64,000 bases of DNA from positions 124,001 through 188,000 of the forward strand of contig NZ_SCTC01000003.1 of assembly GCF_004299445.1 (NCBI RefSeq). The letters are read 5' to 3'. Position 1 is the stretch's first letter; each line of letters begins with the position of its first letter. Source of the stretch: Phenylobacterium sp. Lineage in GTDB: Bacteria; Pseudomonadota; Alphaproteobacteria; Caulobacterales; Caulobacteraceae. Below are positions 1 through 7,958 of the stretch, in pieces. Below the pieces are notes generated by a model. The model was given only the letters and a program-made list of their open reading frames with translations, searched no databases and was not told the origin of the DNA. The position numbers were made by a program, and so were the translations under genes.

Positions 1-633
1 GCCCATGTTCACGCCGCGGCCCGGCACCGTCAGATTGCCGACCGCGCCATAGTGCTCGTCGTTGGCGATGATGCCGCGGCCGCCGCGCGCGACAGCCAGC
101 AGGTCCACGACCTCGTCGAGGCCCACCTTCGTCCAGTCGGGATCGACCCGGCCCCAGACCCGCAACCGCGCCACGCCGCCGTCCGGATGGATATGCAGCC
201 GTACATGGGTGATCGGGGTGTCGTGCTCCACAGGGAAGTAGATCCGATCGTCGCCCTTCAGCGACAGGCGGCCGGTGACGTTGACCCAGCCGGCCTCCGG
301 GTTCACCTCGTCCGAACGGCACACCTCGATTTCGGCGCCGGGCGGGTAGTTGCCGGTGAAGTGGCTGGTGTCGATCTCGAAGCCGGCGACCACGCCCGCG
401 ACGCCCAGGCGGATGACGCACCAGTCGTGGCCAGGCGTGCGCTTTCGGCGGCTCTCCCAGCCGTCCATCCACTTGCCGTTGTCGTCGTACTTGCCGGGGA
501 TGAACACCGGCGGCGCGGGGTCGATGAGCCGGCTCTTGTCGGCGAAGAAATCGTCGGTGGCGTAGACGACTTCGCTGCCCAGGCGCGGCTGGGCGAGGTC
601 CACATATTGGCGGCGCAGGTCGTCGAAGATCAT
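1..633 (-). CDS. alc: Allantoicase, C-terminus cut by window edge
   Basis: Hydrolyses allantoate to ureidoglycolate and urea in the cytoplasmic purine ring-degradation pathway. The 211 visible residues start MIFDDLRRQYVDLAQPRLGS and contain segments typical of the allantoicase jelly-roll repeat, including GKWMDGWESRRKR, HDWCVIRLG, FEIDTSHFTGNYPP and HVRLHIHPDGGVARLRVWG. The family is usually about 330-350 residues, so the second repeat lies off the left edge. The ATG at 633 is 9 bp beyond the stop of the OHCU decarboxylase gene, and the two are read in the same direction with PuuE, giving successive steps of one pathway. Family assignment is firm; the missing C-terminus prevents judging whether the gene is intact. 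Confidence 0.93.
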   Translation of the reverse strand, partial: MIFDDLRRQYVDLAQPRLGSEVVYATDDFFADKSRLIDPAPPVFIPGKYDDNGKWMDGWESRRKRTPGHDWCVIRLGVAGVVAGFEIDTSHFTGNYPPGAEIEVCRSDEVNPEAGWVNVTGRLSLKGDDRIYFPVEHDTPITHVRLHIHPDGGVARLRVWGRVDPDWTKVGLDEVVDLLAVARGGRGIIANDEHYGAVGNLTVPGRGVNMG

Positions 634-642
634 GAGCCCACT

Positions 643-1092
643 CTACAACAGGTCTGCGAGACGAAAGCCTGCGATCCGGTGGATCTGGGCGATCGCCGTC
701 TCGAATTCGGTCTCGGGATCGTTCGTCAGCCGCGCCTCGAAGGCGGCCAGGATTTCGGCGCGCGTGGCGCCCTTCACGGCATAGATGAAGGGGAACCCGA
801 AGCGGGCGTTGTAGGCGGCGTTCAGGCGCTGGAAAGCGTCGAACTCTGCGGGCGTGCACTGGTCGAGACCAACGCCCGCCTGCTCCTTCACGGACGCCTC
901 CGCCATCTTGGCGCGGGTGGCCAGTTCCGGGTGCGCCCGGATCAGCGCCAGCTTCCGTTCGCGGGGCGCAGCGTCGACCGCTGCGCGCATGGCGCCCGCC
1001 AGATCCTCCGGCGGCGGCCAGCAGGCCTCCGCGACCCACTGGGAATGCTCGTAGACGCCGCCATACCGGCTCAGGAATTCGTCGCGGGTCAC
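643..1092 (-). CDS. uraD: 2-oxo-4-hydroxy-4-carboxy-5-ureidoimidazoline (OHCU) decarboxylase
   Basis: Decarboxylates OHCU to (S)-allantoin, the last step of the urate-to-allantoin sequence. The 149-residue protein has the family's length, the catalytic histidine in IRAHPELA (His54), the following S-x-x-EQ-x-G segment (residues 67-73) and the FGFPFIYAVKG stretch that lines the active site. Its ATG overlaps the stop of the upstream dienelactone-hydrolase-like gene by 4 bp (ATGA), so the two are probably translationally coupled. HIU hydrolase, the enzyme acting just before it, is encoded 1.8 kb away on the other strand. Assignment is secure. Confidence 0.94.
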   Translation of the reverse strand: MTRDEFLSRYGGVYEHSQWVAEACWPPPEDLAGAMRAAVDAAPRERKLALIRAHPELATRAKMAEASVKEQAGVGLDQCTPAEFDAFQRLNAAYNARFGFPFIYAVKGATRAEILAAFEARLTNDPETEFETAIAQIHRIAGFRLADLL

Positions 1093-1892
1093 GACGACGC
1101 CTTCGCGAAAGCGCCCCGGAACACCTCGACCACCCGCGTACTGGCCGCCGCCGCCGCTCGCGGATCGAATTCGAACCGCACCGGACCGCCCTTGCCATTG
1201 TGAGCGTAGGGGTCGTGGATCGTCTTGGACGGCATGTCGCGGTCGAAGGCGTGGGTGGCCCCCGGATGGACCACCAGCTCCACATGCGCCCGGTCGGCCG
1301 CCGCCAATCCGCCCAGGAACGCGTCGCAGACCTCCGGCGTGTCGTAGGCGTCCGCGGCCCCAGCGTGGATCAGCAGCGGCGCGCCGGTCAGGTCGCGCAG
1401 CTCATGGCCCGGCGCGCGATTATAGCTCCACAGCACGGGATAGAAGGCCGCGTGGGCCGCGAACCGCAGGCCCGGCGGGGCCAGGGCGTCCGCGTAGCGC
1501 CGCGTGGCGCTGAGCACGCTGACCACCCCGCCCCACGAGAAGCCCATGATCGCGATGCGGGCGGCATCGACCTCGGGCTGGCGCGCCAGAAACGCCAGCG
1601 CGGCAAAGGCGTCCGGCAGGGTCTCCGGCACGGTCTTCGGCCGCCCCGCCGCGCCGCGCGTCGTCCCGCGGGCCGCCCACATGTCCAGCTCCAGCGTCGC
1701 GAAGCCCGCCGCGTGCAGCGCCCGTGCGTGGTAGCGGCCCCGCGCGTCGACCCCGTCCGACCCATGGCAGATCACCACCGCCGGCACGGGCGCGATCGCC
1801 TCATCCGATGTCGGCACGTCCAGCCGCGCGGCCACCGTCAGCGGCGGCTCGGCCCCGGTTTCGAACGCCACGTAGCAGGTGCGGAAGTCCAT
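1089..1892 (-). CDS. Dienelactone hydrolase-family protein in the purine operon
   Basis: An alpha/beta hydrolase of 267 residues. The nucleophile elbow reads GFSWGG (Ser119), followed by the acid region GAADAYD and the histidine in GATHAFD, so the triad looks complete. Classical dienelactone hydrolase uses cysteine as nucleophile, so the serine here argues against true dienelactone activity. No signal peptide is seen, so it should be cytoplasmic. It lies between puuE (3 bp gap) and uraD (4 bp overlap) in one transcription unit, which implies a role linked to purine breakdown, for example hydrolysis of a labile ring-opened intermediate. That role is inference, and DLH-fold proteins are functionally diverse. 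Confidence 0.8.
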   Translation of the reverse strand: MDFRTCYVAFETGAEPPLTVAARLDVPTSDEAIAPVPAVVICHGSDGVDARGRYHARALHAAGFATLELDMWAARGTTRGAAGRPKTVPETLPDAFAALAFLARQPEVDAARIAIMGFSWGGVVSVLSATRRYADALAPPGLRFAAHAAFYPVLWSYNRAPGHELRDLTGAPLLIHAGAADAYDTPEVCDAFLGGLAAADRAHVELVVHPGATHAFDRDMPSKTIHDPYAHNGKGGPVRFEFDPRAAAAASTRVVEVFRGAFAKASS

Positions 1893-1895
1893 GAT

Positions 1896-2807
1896 CTAGG
1901 CCTCGTACGGATGCGTGGCGCGCCAGTGCCGCGCGATGTCGATGCGGCGGCAGAACCAGACGTCCTGATGACTCAGCGCGTGGCGGATGAACCGCTCCAG
2001 CCCCGCCAGCTTGCCGGGCCGCCCGGCGAGGCGGCAATGTAGCCCCACGCTCATCATTTTCGGCCGCTCGGCGCCTTCCTCGTACAGCACGTCGAAGGTG
2101 TCCTTCAGATACTGGAAGAACTGCTCGCCGGTGTTCAGGCCGGTCCCCGAGAAGCGCATGTCGTTGCACTCCAGGCTGTACGGCACGATCAGGTGCTGCC
2201 GGCGCTCGACCGTGCTCCAGAACGGGAGGTCGTCCGAATAGTCGTCGGCGTCGTACAGGAACCCGCCGTCCTGGGCGACCAGGCGGCGCGTGTTGGGGCT
2301 GGTGCGGCCCGTGTACCAGCCCAGCGGCCGCTCGCCGGTCAGCCGGCGGTGAATGTCGATGGCCCGCAGCATGTGCTCGCGCTCGGTGCGCTCAGGCACG
2401 TCCTGGTAGTTGATCCACCGCCACCCGTGACTGGCGATCTCATGGCCGGCCTCCAGGAACGCGTCCACCAGCGCCGGATGCCGCTCCAGCGCCATCGCCA
2501 CGCCGAACACCGTCACCGGCGTCTCATACTTCCGGAACAGGCGCAGCAGCCGCCAGACCCCGGCGCGGCTGCCGTACTCGTAGATCTGCTCCATGCTCAT
2601 GTGCCGCGCGCCCATGACCGGCGCCGGGTTGATCATGTCGGACAGGAAGGTCTCTGCCCCGGCGTCACCGTGCAGCACGGAATTCTCGCCGCCCTCCTCG
2701 TAGTTGAGCACCATCTGGATCGCGATCCGCGCGCCGCCCGGCCAGGCCGCGTGCGGCGGCTCGGCGCCATAGCCGATCAGGTCGCGGGGATAGGAATGCT
2801 CGGGCAT
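1896..2807 (-). CDS. puuE: Allantoinase PuuE (polysaccharide-deacetylase fold)
   Basis: Opens allantoin to allantoate. This 303-residue protein belongs to the cofactor-independent PuuE type with a polysaccharide-deacetylase (NodB-like) barrel, not the metal-dependent AllB type. It starts MPEHSYPRDLIGYG and contains the family segments VLNYEEGGENS, FGVAMALERHP, EIASHGWRWINY, GWYTGRTSPNTRRL, YDADDYSDDLPFW and SVGLHCRLAGRPG. It is the first gene of the minus-strand arm (puuE, DLH-like, uraD, alc) and diverges from uraH across 111 bp. The ATG at 2807 is the only good start in frame. Confidence 0.95.
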   Translation of the reverse strand: MPEHSYPRDLIGYGAEPPHAAWPGGARIAIQMVLNYEEGGENSVLHGDAGAETFLSDMINPAPVMGARHMSMEQIYEYGSRAGVWRLLRLFRKYETPVTVFGVAMALERHPALVDAFLEAGHEIASHGWRWINYQDVPERTEREHMLRAIDIHRRLTGERPLGWYTGRTSPNTRRLVAQDGGFLYDADDYSDDLPFWSTVERRQHLIVPYSLECNDMRFSGTGLNTGEQFFQYLKDTFDVLYEEGAERPKMMSVGLHCRLAGRPGKLAGLERFIRHALSHQDVWFCRRIDIARHWRATHPYEA

Positions 2808-2918
2808 GGATGACCGCTTAGCAGGCTTCTATTGGCCTTCACCGTCGCAATCCTGCGCCAGTGTTGCAATTCCGAGCCTCCGGGCGGATTCTGAGCGGCC
2901 GCGTGCAACGGAACCCAG
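2808..2918. promoter_or_regulatory. Divergent promoter region puuE / uraH
   Basis: This 111 bp gap separates the two arms of the purine operon and must hold both promoters. It is slightly richer in A/T around TTCTATTGG and TGTTGCAATTCCG than the flanking genes. I could not identify a strong palindrome or confident -35/-10 pairs by eye, so the entry rests on gene orientation only. Confidence 0.5.
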
Positions 2919-3260
2919 ATGAGCGGCCTGACCACCCACGTCCTCGACACCATGCGCGGCCAGCCGGCCTCGGGACTCTCGCTACGCCTGCGCCGCGGCG
3001 GCGAGACGCTGGTCGAGGCCATCACCAACCTGGACGGCCGCGTGGACAAGCCCCTGCTGACGGCGGCGACCCTGACCCCTGGGACCTATCGCCTGGAATT
3101 CGACGTCGGCGAGTACTTCCGCGACCTGGGCGTGGCCCTGCCCGATCCGGCTTTCCTCGAGACTGTGGTGATCGACTTCGGCATCGCCGACCCGACCGCG
3201 CACTATCACGTGCCCCTGCTGGTGAGCCCGTACGCCTACTCCACCTACCGGGGCAGCTGA
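2919..3260 (+). CDS. uraH: 5-hydroxyisourate hydrolase (transthyretin-related)
   Basis: Hydrolyses 5-hydroxyisourate, the product of urate oxidation, to OHCU. The 113-residue protein starts MSGLTTHVLDTMRGQPASGL, placing the active-site histidine at residue 7, and ends in the diagnostic C-terminal tetrapeptide YRGS. Length and both end motifs fit the family. There is no signal peptide, so it is cytoplasmic. It opens the plus-strand arm, and the xdhA GTG starts 2 bp after its stop codon begins a new gene, so it is co-transcribed with the xanthine dehydrogenase genes. Confidence 0.96.
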   Translation: MSGLTTHVLDTMRGQPASGLSLRLRRGGETLVEAITNLDGRVDKPLLTAATLTPGTYRLEFDVGEYFRDLGVALPDPAFLETVVIDFGIADPTAHYHVPLLVSPYAYSTYRGS

Positions 3261-3261
3261 G

Positions 3262-4710
3262 GTGACCCGCCCGATCCGTTTCCTGCTGGACGGCGAGATC
3301 CGCGAACTGCCGGCCGATACCGATCCGACGCTCACGGTCCTGAACCTGCTCCGCTACCACCTGCGCCGCACCGGCACGAAGGAAGGCTGCGCCGAGGGCG
3401 ACTGCGGCGCCTGCACGGTCGTGCTGGGCGAACTCTCCGAGGACACCGTCCGCTTCCGGGCGGTCAACGCCTGCATCCTGTTCGCGCCGATGCTGGACGG
3501 ACGCGCCCTGTTCACGGTCGAGAGCCTGGGCCGCGAGGGCCATCTCCATCCGGTCCAGCAGGCCATGGTCGACTCCCACGCCAGCCAGTGCGGCTTCTGC
3601 ACGCCGGGCTTCGTGATGAGCCTCTACGCCGCCCAGCGCGAAGGTGCGGCAACCGATGCGGCAAACCTCAAGGACGTGCTGGCGGGGAACCTCTGCCGCT
3701 GCACCGGCTACGGCCCGATCCTGGCGGCCGGCCAAGCTATGGGCCCGGATTCGCACGCGGCCGACCTGCCCGCCCTGACAACGGCCCTGGCCGCCCTACA
3801 ACCGACCGAAGGCCTCGCGCTGGAGCACAAGGGCCGTCGCTTCTTCGCGCCCCGCTCGGCGGACGATATGGCGGCGGTCCTGGAAGCGCATCCGGAGGCC
3901 ACGGTGCTGGCGGGGGGCACCGATGTCGGGCTCTGGGTGACCAAGCAGCATCGCGATCTGGCGACCATCGTGTCCCTGAACGAAGCGGCCGACCTGCGCG
4001 CCATCGACGAATTCGGCGACACGATCCGCATCGGCGCCGCGGTCCGCTATGCCGATGCGCATGCGACCCTTGCCCGCCTGCATCCCGCGTTAGGCGAACT
4101 CCTGCGCCGGCTGGGCGGGCTTCAGGTGCGCAACCTCGGAACCCTCTCCGGCAACATCGCCAACGGTTCGCCAATCGGAGACATGCCGCCGGCCCTGATC
4201 GCGGCCGGCGCGACGCTGGTCCTGCGCAAAGGTCGCGTGCGCCGTGAGATGCCGCTGGAGGCCTTTTTCCTCGCCTACGGGCGACAGGACCGGCAGCCGG
4301 GCGAGTTCATCGAAGCTGTGATCGTTCCCAAGATTCCGACCGGTCGCATCTTCAAGATCGCCAAGCTTTCCAAGCGCTTCGACCAGGATATTTCAGCAGT
4401 CTGCATGGGCCTTTCGGTCGGCGTCGAAGCCGGCCAGGTGACCGACGCCCGCATCGCCTTCGGCGGCATGGCCGCGACGCCGAAGCGCGCCACCGCCGCG
4501 GAAGCCGCCCTCACCGGCCGCCCCTGGACCGCCGAGACTGTCGAGGCCGCCGCCGAGGCCCTGGCGCAGGACTTCACGCCGATCACCGACATGCGCGCCT
4601 CGGCCGACTACCGCCTGGAAGCCGCCCGCAACCTTCTGCGCCGCGCGTTCCTGGAGGTGGCCGGCGCTGCGTCCAGCGTGCGCGACGCGGAGGCGGTGGC
4701 CTATGGCTGA
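3262..4710 (+). CDS. xdhA: Xanthine dehydrogenase small subunit (2Fe-2S and FAD)
   Basis: Electron-transfer subunit of the molybdenum hydroxylase that oxidises hypoxanthine and xanthine to urate. It has 482 residues. The N-terminal plant-type [2Fe-2S] cluster cysteines are C43, C48, C51 and C71; the second cluster uses C110, C113, C145 and C147 (QCGFCTPG and NLCRCTGYGP). The FAD-binding domain starts around residue 190 with TVLAGGTDVGLW and is followed by a CO-dehydrogenase-flavoprotein-like C-terminal domain. It begins with GTG at 3262, immediately after uraH, and overlaps xdhB by 8 bp. No export signal is visible. Confidence 0.95.
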   Translation: MTRPIRFLLDGEIRELPADTDPTLTVLNLLRYHLRRTGTKEGCAEGDCGACTVVLGELSEDTVRFRAVNACILFAPMLDGRALFTVESLGREGHLHPVQQAMVDSHASQCGFCTPGFVMSLYAAQREGAATDAANLKDVLAGNLCRCTGYGPILAAGQAMGPDSHAADLPALTTALAALQPTEGLALEHKGRRFFAPRSADDMAAVLEAHPEATVLAGGTDVGLWVTKQHRDLATIVSLNEAADLRAIDEFGDTIRIGAAVRYADAHATLARLHPALGELLRRLGGLQVRNLGTLSGNIANGSPIGDMPPALIAAGATLVLRKGRVRREMPLEAFFLAYGRQDRQPGEFIEAVIVPKIPTGRIFKIAKLSKRFDQDISAVCMGLSVGVEAGQVTDARIAFGGMAATPKRATAAEAALTGRPWTAETVEAAAEALAQDFTPITDMRASADYRLEAARNLLRRAFLEVAGAASSVRDAEAVAYG

Positions 4711-7018
4711 CTCCGGCGCAGGGGTCCGCGCGCTCCCCGTCCTGAACACGCCCATCGGCCACGATAGCGCCCCGCGCCATGTCTCGGGCGAGGCGCTCTA
4801 CATCGACGACATCCCCGAGCCGCCAGGCCTGCTGCACCTCTATGCCGGCCAGTCGGCCCACGCGCATGCCAAGGTCACGAAGCTGGACCTCTCGGCCGTC
4901 CGCGCGGCCCCCGGCGTCGTGGCCGTTCTCACCCCCGCCGACGTCCCGGGCAAGAACGACATCAGCCCCTTCGCCGGCGACGATCCGTTGTTTGCCGAGG
5001 GCGAGGTGAAGTTCCTGGGCCAGCCGCTGTTCTGCGTCGCCGCCGAGACCCTGCCCAAAGCCCGCGCCGCTGCGGCCCTGGCCGTGGTCGAGTACGAAGA
5101 CCTGCCAGCGCTCCTCACCGCCGACGCCGCTCTCGCCGCAGGCTCGTTCATCGAGCCCAGCCAAAGGATGATTCTTGGCGACGCTCGCGCCGCCATCGCC
5201 GGGGCCCCCCACCGCGCGTCCGGCCACCTGCAGGTCGGCGGCCAGGAGCACTTCTACCTGGAGGGCCAGGTCGCCCTGGTGATCCCCGGCGAAGGCGACG
5301 ATCTCCATGTCTGGACCTCGACCCAGCACCCGACCGAGACCCAGCACATCCTGGCCCGCGTCCTGGGCTGCCAGGACTCCGCCGTCACCGTCGAGGTCCG
5401 ACGCATGGGGGGCGGCTTCGGCGGGAAGGAGACCCAGTCGGTGCAATGGGCGGCCATGGCCGCGCTGGCCGCGAAGGTCACCCGCCGCCCCGCCAAGATC
5501 CGCCTCGACCGCGACGACGACATGGCGCTGACCGGCAAGCGCCACGACTTCGAGATCGACTGGGAGCTGGGCTTCGACGCCGACGGCCGCGTGGCCGGCG
5601 TCGCGTTCGAGTTCGCCTCGCGCTGCGGCTTCTCGGCCGACCTTAGCCACGCGATCAACGACCGGGCGATGTTCCACGCCGACAACGCCTATGCGCTGCC
5701 GGCGGCCGAGATCGTCAGCCACCGCACGCGCACCCACACGGTCTCCAACACCGCCTTCCGTGGCTTCGGCGGCCCGCAAGGGATGATGGCGATCGAGCGG
5801 GCGTTGGACGCCGCGGCGCTCCAATTGGGCAAGGACCCGCTGGATGTGCGCCTGGCCAACCTCTACGGCATCGCCGGCGACCTCACGCCCTACGGCCAGA
5901 CTGTCACCGACGCCGTGATCCATCCGATCATGACCGAGCTGGCCGCGTCCTGTAACTACCGCGCCCGCCGCGACGCGATCCAGCGCTGGAACGCCGCCAA
6001 CGACCATCTGAAGCGCGGCCTCGCGCTCACGCCGGTGAAGTTCGGGATCTCGTTCACGACCACCCACCTGAACCAGGCCGGCGCGCTGGTGCATGTCTAC
6101 ACCGACGGCTCGATCCTCCTGAACCACGGCGGGACCGAGATGGGCCAGGGGCTGAACATAAAGGTCGCCCAGGTCGCCGCCGACGCGTTCCAGGTCCCGC
6201 TGGCGTCCGTCCGCATCACCTCAACCCGTACCGACAAGGTGCCCAACACCTCGGCCACCGCCGCCTCGTCGGGCAGCGATCTCAATGGCATGGCCGCACT
6301 GGACGCCTGCGAGCAGATCAAGGCCCGCCTCGCCGCCTGGGCCCGCGCGAAGTGGGGTCACGACCCGGTCTTCACGGCCGACGGCGTGCAGGTCGGCGCA
6401 GACCGCTTCAGCTTCCGCGATTTCGTGAACCAGGCCTACCTGGCCCGCGTCTCGCTCTCGGCGGCCGGCTTCTACAAGACCCCCGACATCCACTACGACC
6501 GCGCCACCCACAAGGGCCGGCCGTTCTACTACTTCGCCTATGGCGCCGCCTGTTCCGAGGTCGTCGTCGACACCCTGACCGGCGAGAACAAGGTCACCCG
6601 CGTCGACATCCTCCATGACGTGGGCCGCTCGCTGAACCCGGCCATCGACCTGGGACAGATCGAGGGCGGCTTCATCCAGGGCATGGGCTGGCTCACCACC
6701 GAGGAGCTGGTGTTCGACGCCAAGGGCCGCCTCACCACCCACGCGCCGTCGACCTACAAGATCCCCACGGCGGGCGAGCGGCCCGATGTTTTCAACATGG
6801 CGATCTGGCAGCCCGGCGAAAGCCGCGAGAACACCATCCACCGATCCAAGGCCGTGGGCGAGCCGCCGCTGATGCTGGCGATCTCGGTCTTCTCGGCCCT
6901 GACCGATGCGATCGCCAGCGTCGGCGGCCACAGAGTGATGCCCAACCTGGACGCCCCGGCTACGCCGGAGCGGATCCTGGCGGCGATCAACGACGTGCGG
7001 AGGCGCGCCGATGGTTGA
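4703..7018 (+). CDS. xdhB: Xanthine dehydrogenase molybdopterin-binding subunit
   Basis: Large catalytic subunit of xanthine dehydrogenase, 771 residues. It carries the molybdopterin-contacting glycine-rich segment RMGGGFGGKET, the FRGFGGPQG loop, the TEMGQGLNIKV segment and, near the C-terminus, KAVGEPPLMLA with the catalytic glutamate. The order aldehyde-oxidase a/b hammerhead then Mo-binding domains matches XdhB of two-subunit bacterial enzymes. It overlaps xdhA by 8 bp and xdhC by 8 bp, which suggests coupled translation and fixed stoichiometry. No truncation is seen. Confidence 0.96.
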   Translation: MADSGAGVRALPVLNTPIGHDSAPRHVSGEALYIDDIPEPPGLLHLYAGQSAHAHAKVTKLDLSAVRAAPGVVAVLTPADVPGKNDISPFAGDDPLFAEGEVKFLGQPLFCVAAETLPKARAAAALAVVEYEDLPALLTADAALAAGSFIEPSQRMILGDARAAIAGAPHRASGHLQVGGQEHFYLEGQVALVIPGEGDDLHVWTSTQHPTETQHILARVLGCQDSAVTVEVRRMGGGFGGKETQSVQWAAMAALAAKVTRRPAKIRLDRDDDMALTGKRHDFEIDWELGFDADGRVAGVAFEFASRCGFSADLSHAINDRAMFHADNAYALPAAEIVSHRTRTHTVSNTAFRGFGGPQGMMAIERALDAAALQLGKDPLDVRLANLYGIAGDLTPYGQTVTDAVIHPIMTELAASCNYRARRDAIQRWNAANDHLKRGLALTPVKFGISFTTTHLNQAGALVHVYTDGSILLNHGGTEMGQGLNIKVAQVAADAFQVPLASVRITSTRTDKVPNTSATAASSGSDLNGMAALDACEQIKARLAAWARAKWGHDPVFTADGVQVGADRFSFRDFVNQAYLARVSLSAAGFYKTPDIHYDRATHKGRPFYYFAYGAACSEVVVDTLTGENKVTRVDILHDVGRSLNPAIDLGQIEGGFIQGMGWLTTEELVFDAKGRLTTHAPSTYKIPTAGERPDVFNMAIWQPGESRENTIHRSKAVGEPPLMLAISVFSALTDAIASVGGHRVMPNLDAPATPERILAAINDVRRRADG

Positions 7019-7958
7019 GTGGATCGCAGACGCGTTGGCCTCCGCCCGCCGCGGCGAGGCGCTGGCCATGGTGACGGTCGTGGGCGCGCAGGGTTCCACC
7101 CCGCGTGAGGCGGGCGCCCGGATGCTGGTCTGGCCCGACCGCTTCACCGGCACCATCGGCGGCGGCTCGCTGGAGCGCCAGGGGCTGGACCAGGCTCGCA
7201 AGCTGCTGAGCCAGGCCACCCGTCGCCATGCGCTCCAGGACTATCCGCTGGGCCCGCTGCTGGGCCAGTGCTGCGGCGGCCACGTGCGGCTGCTGGTCGA
7301 GCGCGTCGACGAAGGCAGCCTCGACTGGCTGGAGCCGGCCGCCGCCGCGCGCGCGCCGTTCGCCTTGACCGCGAGGTTCGAAGCGGGCGGCATGCGCCGG
7401 GTGGTCGGGGGGCCGGGGCCGCACGGCTCGGACGGCCCGCGCACGCCGCTGTCGGAGGTCCGCTGCTTGTCCGAAACCATCCGCCCCGCCCTGCCCCGCC
7501 TCGTGATCTTCGGAGCTGGCCACGTGGGCCAGGCCGTGGCCCGCGCCTTCGCGCCGCTGCCCTTCCACCTCGATTGGCTCGCCAGCCGCGAAGACCTTCG
7601 TCCCGAGGCCGGAGGCACGCGCGCGACCATCCTCTCCGAAGACGAACTGGAGGAAGCTGTCGAGGCCGCGCCGGCTGGGACACTGGTGGCCATCTTCACC
7701 CACAGCCATGACCTGGACTACCGCCTGACCCGCGCTGCGCTGGCGCGCCCTGACCTTGCCTACATCGGCCTGATCGGCTCACGGACCAAGCGCACGCGGT
7801 TCGAGCACCGGCTGCGCGACGAAGGCCTGGGCGACGCCGACCTCGCCCGCCTGACGTGCCCGATCGGTCTCGCCGAGCTGAAGGGCAAGGAGCCGGCGGT
7901 CATCGCCGTGGCGCTGGCCGCCCAGCTGCTGCAACTGACCGAAGAGGTCCCCGCTTGA
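7011..7958 (+). CDS. xdhC: Xanthine dehydrogenase accessory protein XdhC
   Basis: Binds the molybdenum cofactor, promotes its sulfuration and hands it to XdhB. The 315-residue protein has the XdhC/CoxI N-terminal domain (VTVVGAQGSTPREAGARMLV, GTIGGGSLE, LGQCCGGHV) and a Rossmann-like C-terminal domain (LVIFGAGHVGQAVARAF, FTHSHDLDY, YIGLIGSRTKR). It overlaps xdhB at its start and ends in a TTGA overlap with puuD. This is the normal position for the maturation factor in xdhABC operons. Confidence 0.95.
   Translation: MVEWIADALASARRGEALAMVTVVGAQGSTPREAGARMLVWPDRFTGTIGGGSLERQGLDQARKLLSQATRRHALQDYPLGPLLGQCCGGHVRLLVERVDEGSLDWLEPAAAARAPFALTARFEAGGMRRVVGGPGPHGSDGPRTPLSEVRCLSETIRPALPRLVIFGAGHVGQAVARAFAPLPFHLDWLASREDLRPEAGGTRATILSEDELEEAVEAAPAGTLVAIFTHSHDLDYRLTRAALARPDLAYIGLIGSRTKRTRFEHRLRDEGLGDADLARLTCPIGLAELKGKEPAVIAVALAAQLLQLTEEVPA

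Noticed and set aside
4583..6127. 514-codon minus-strand open frame over xdhA/xdhB
   Set aside because: It lies antisense to well-supported xanthine dehydrogenase genes and its translation is low-complexity Gly/Ala/Arg/Val without family motifs; a GC-bias artefact.
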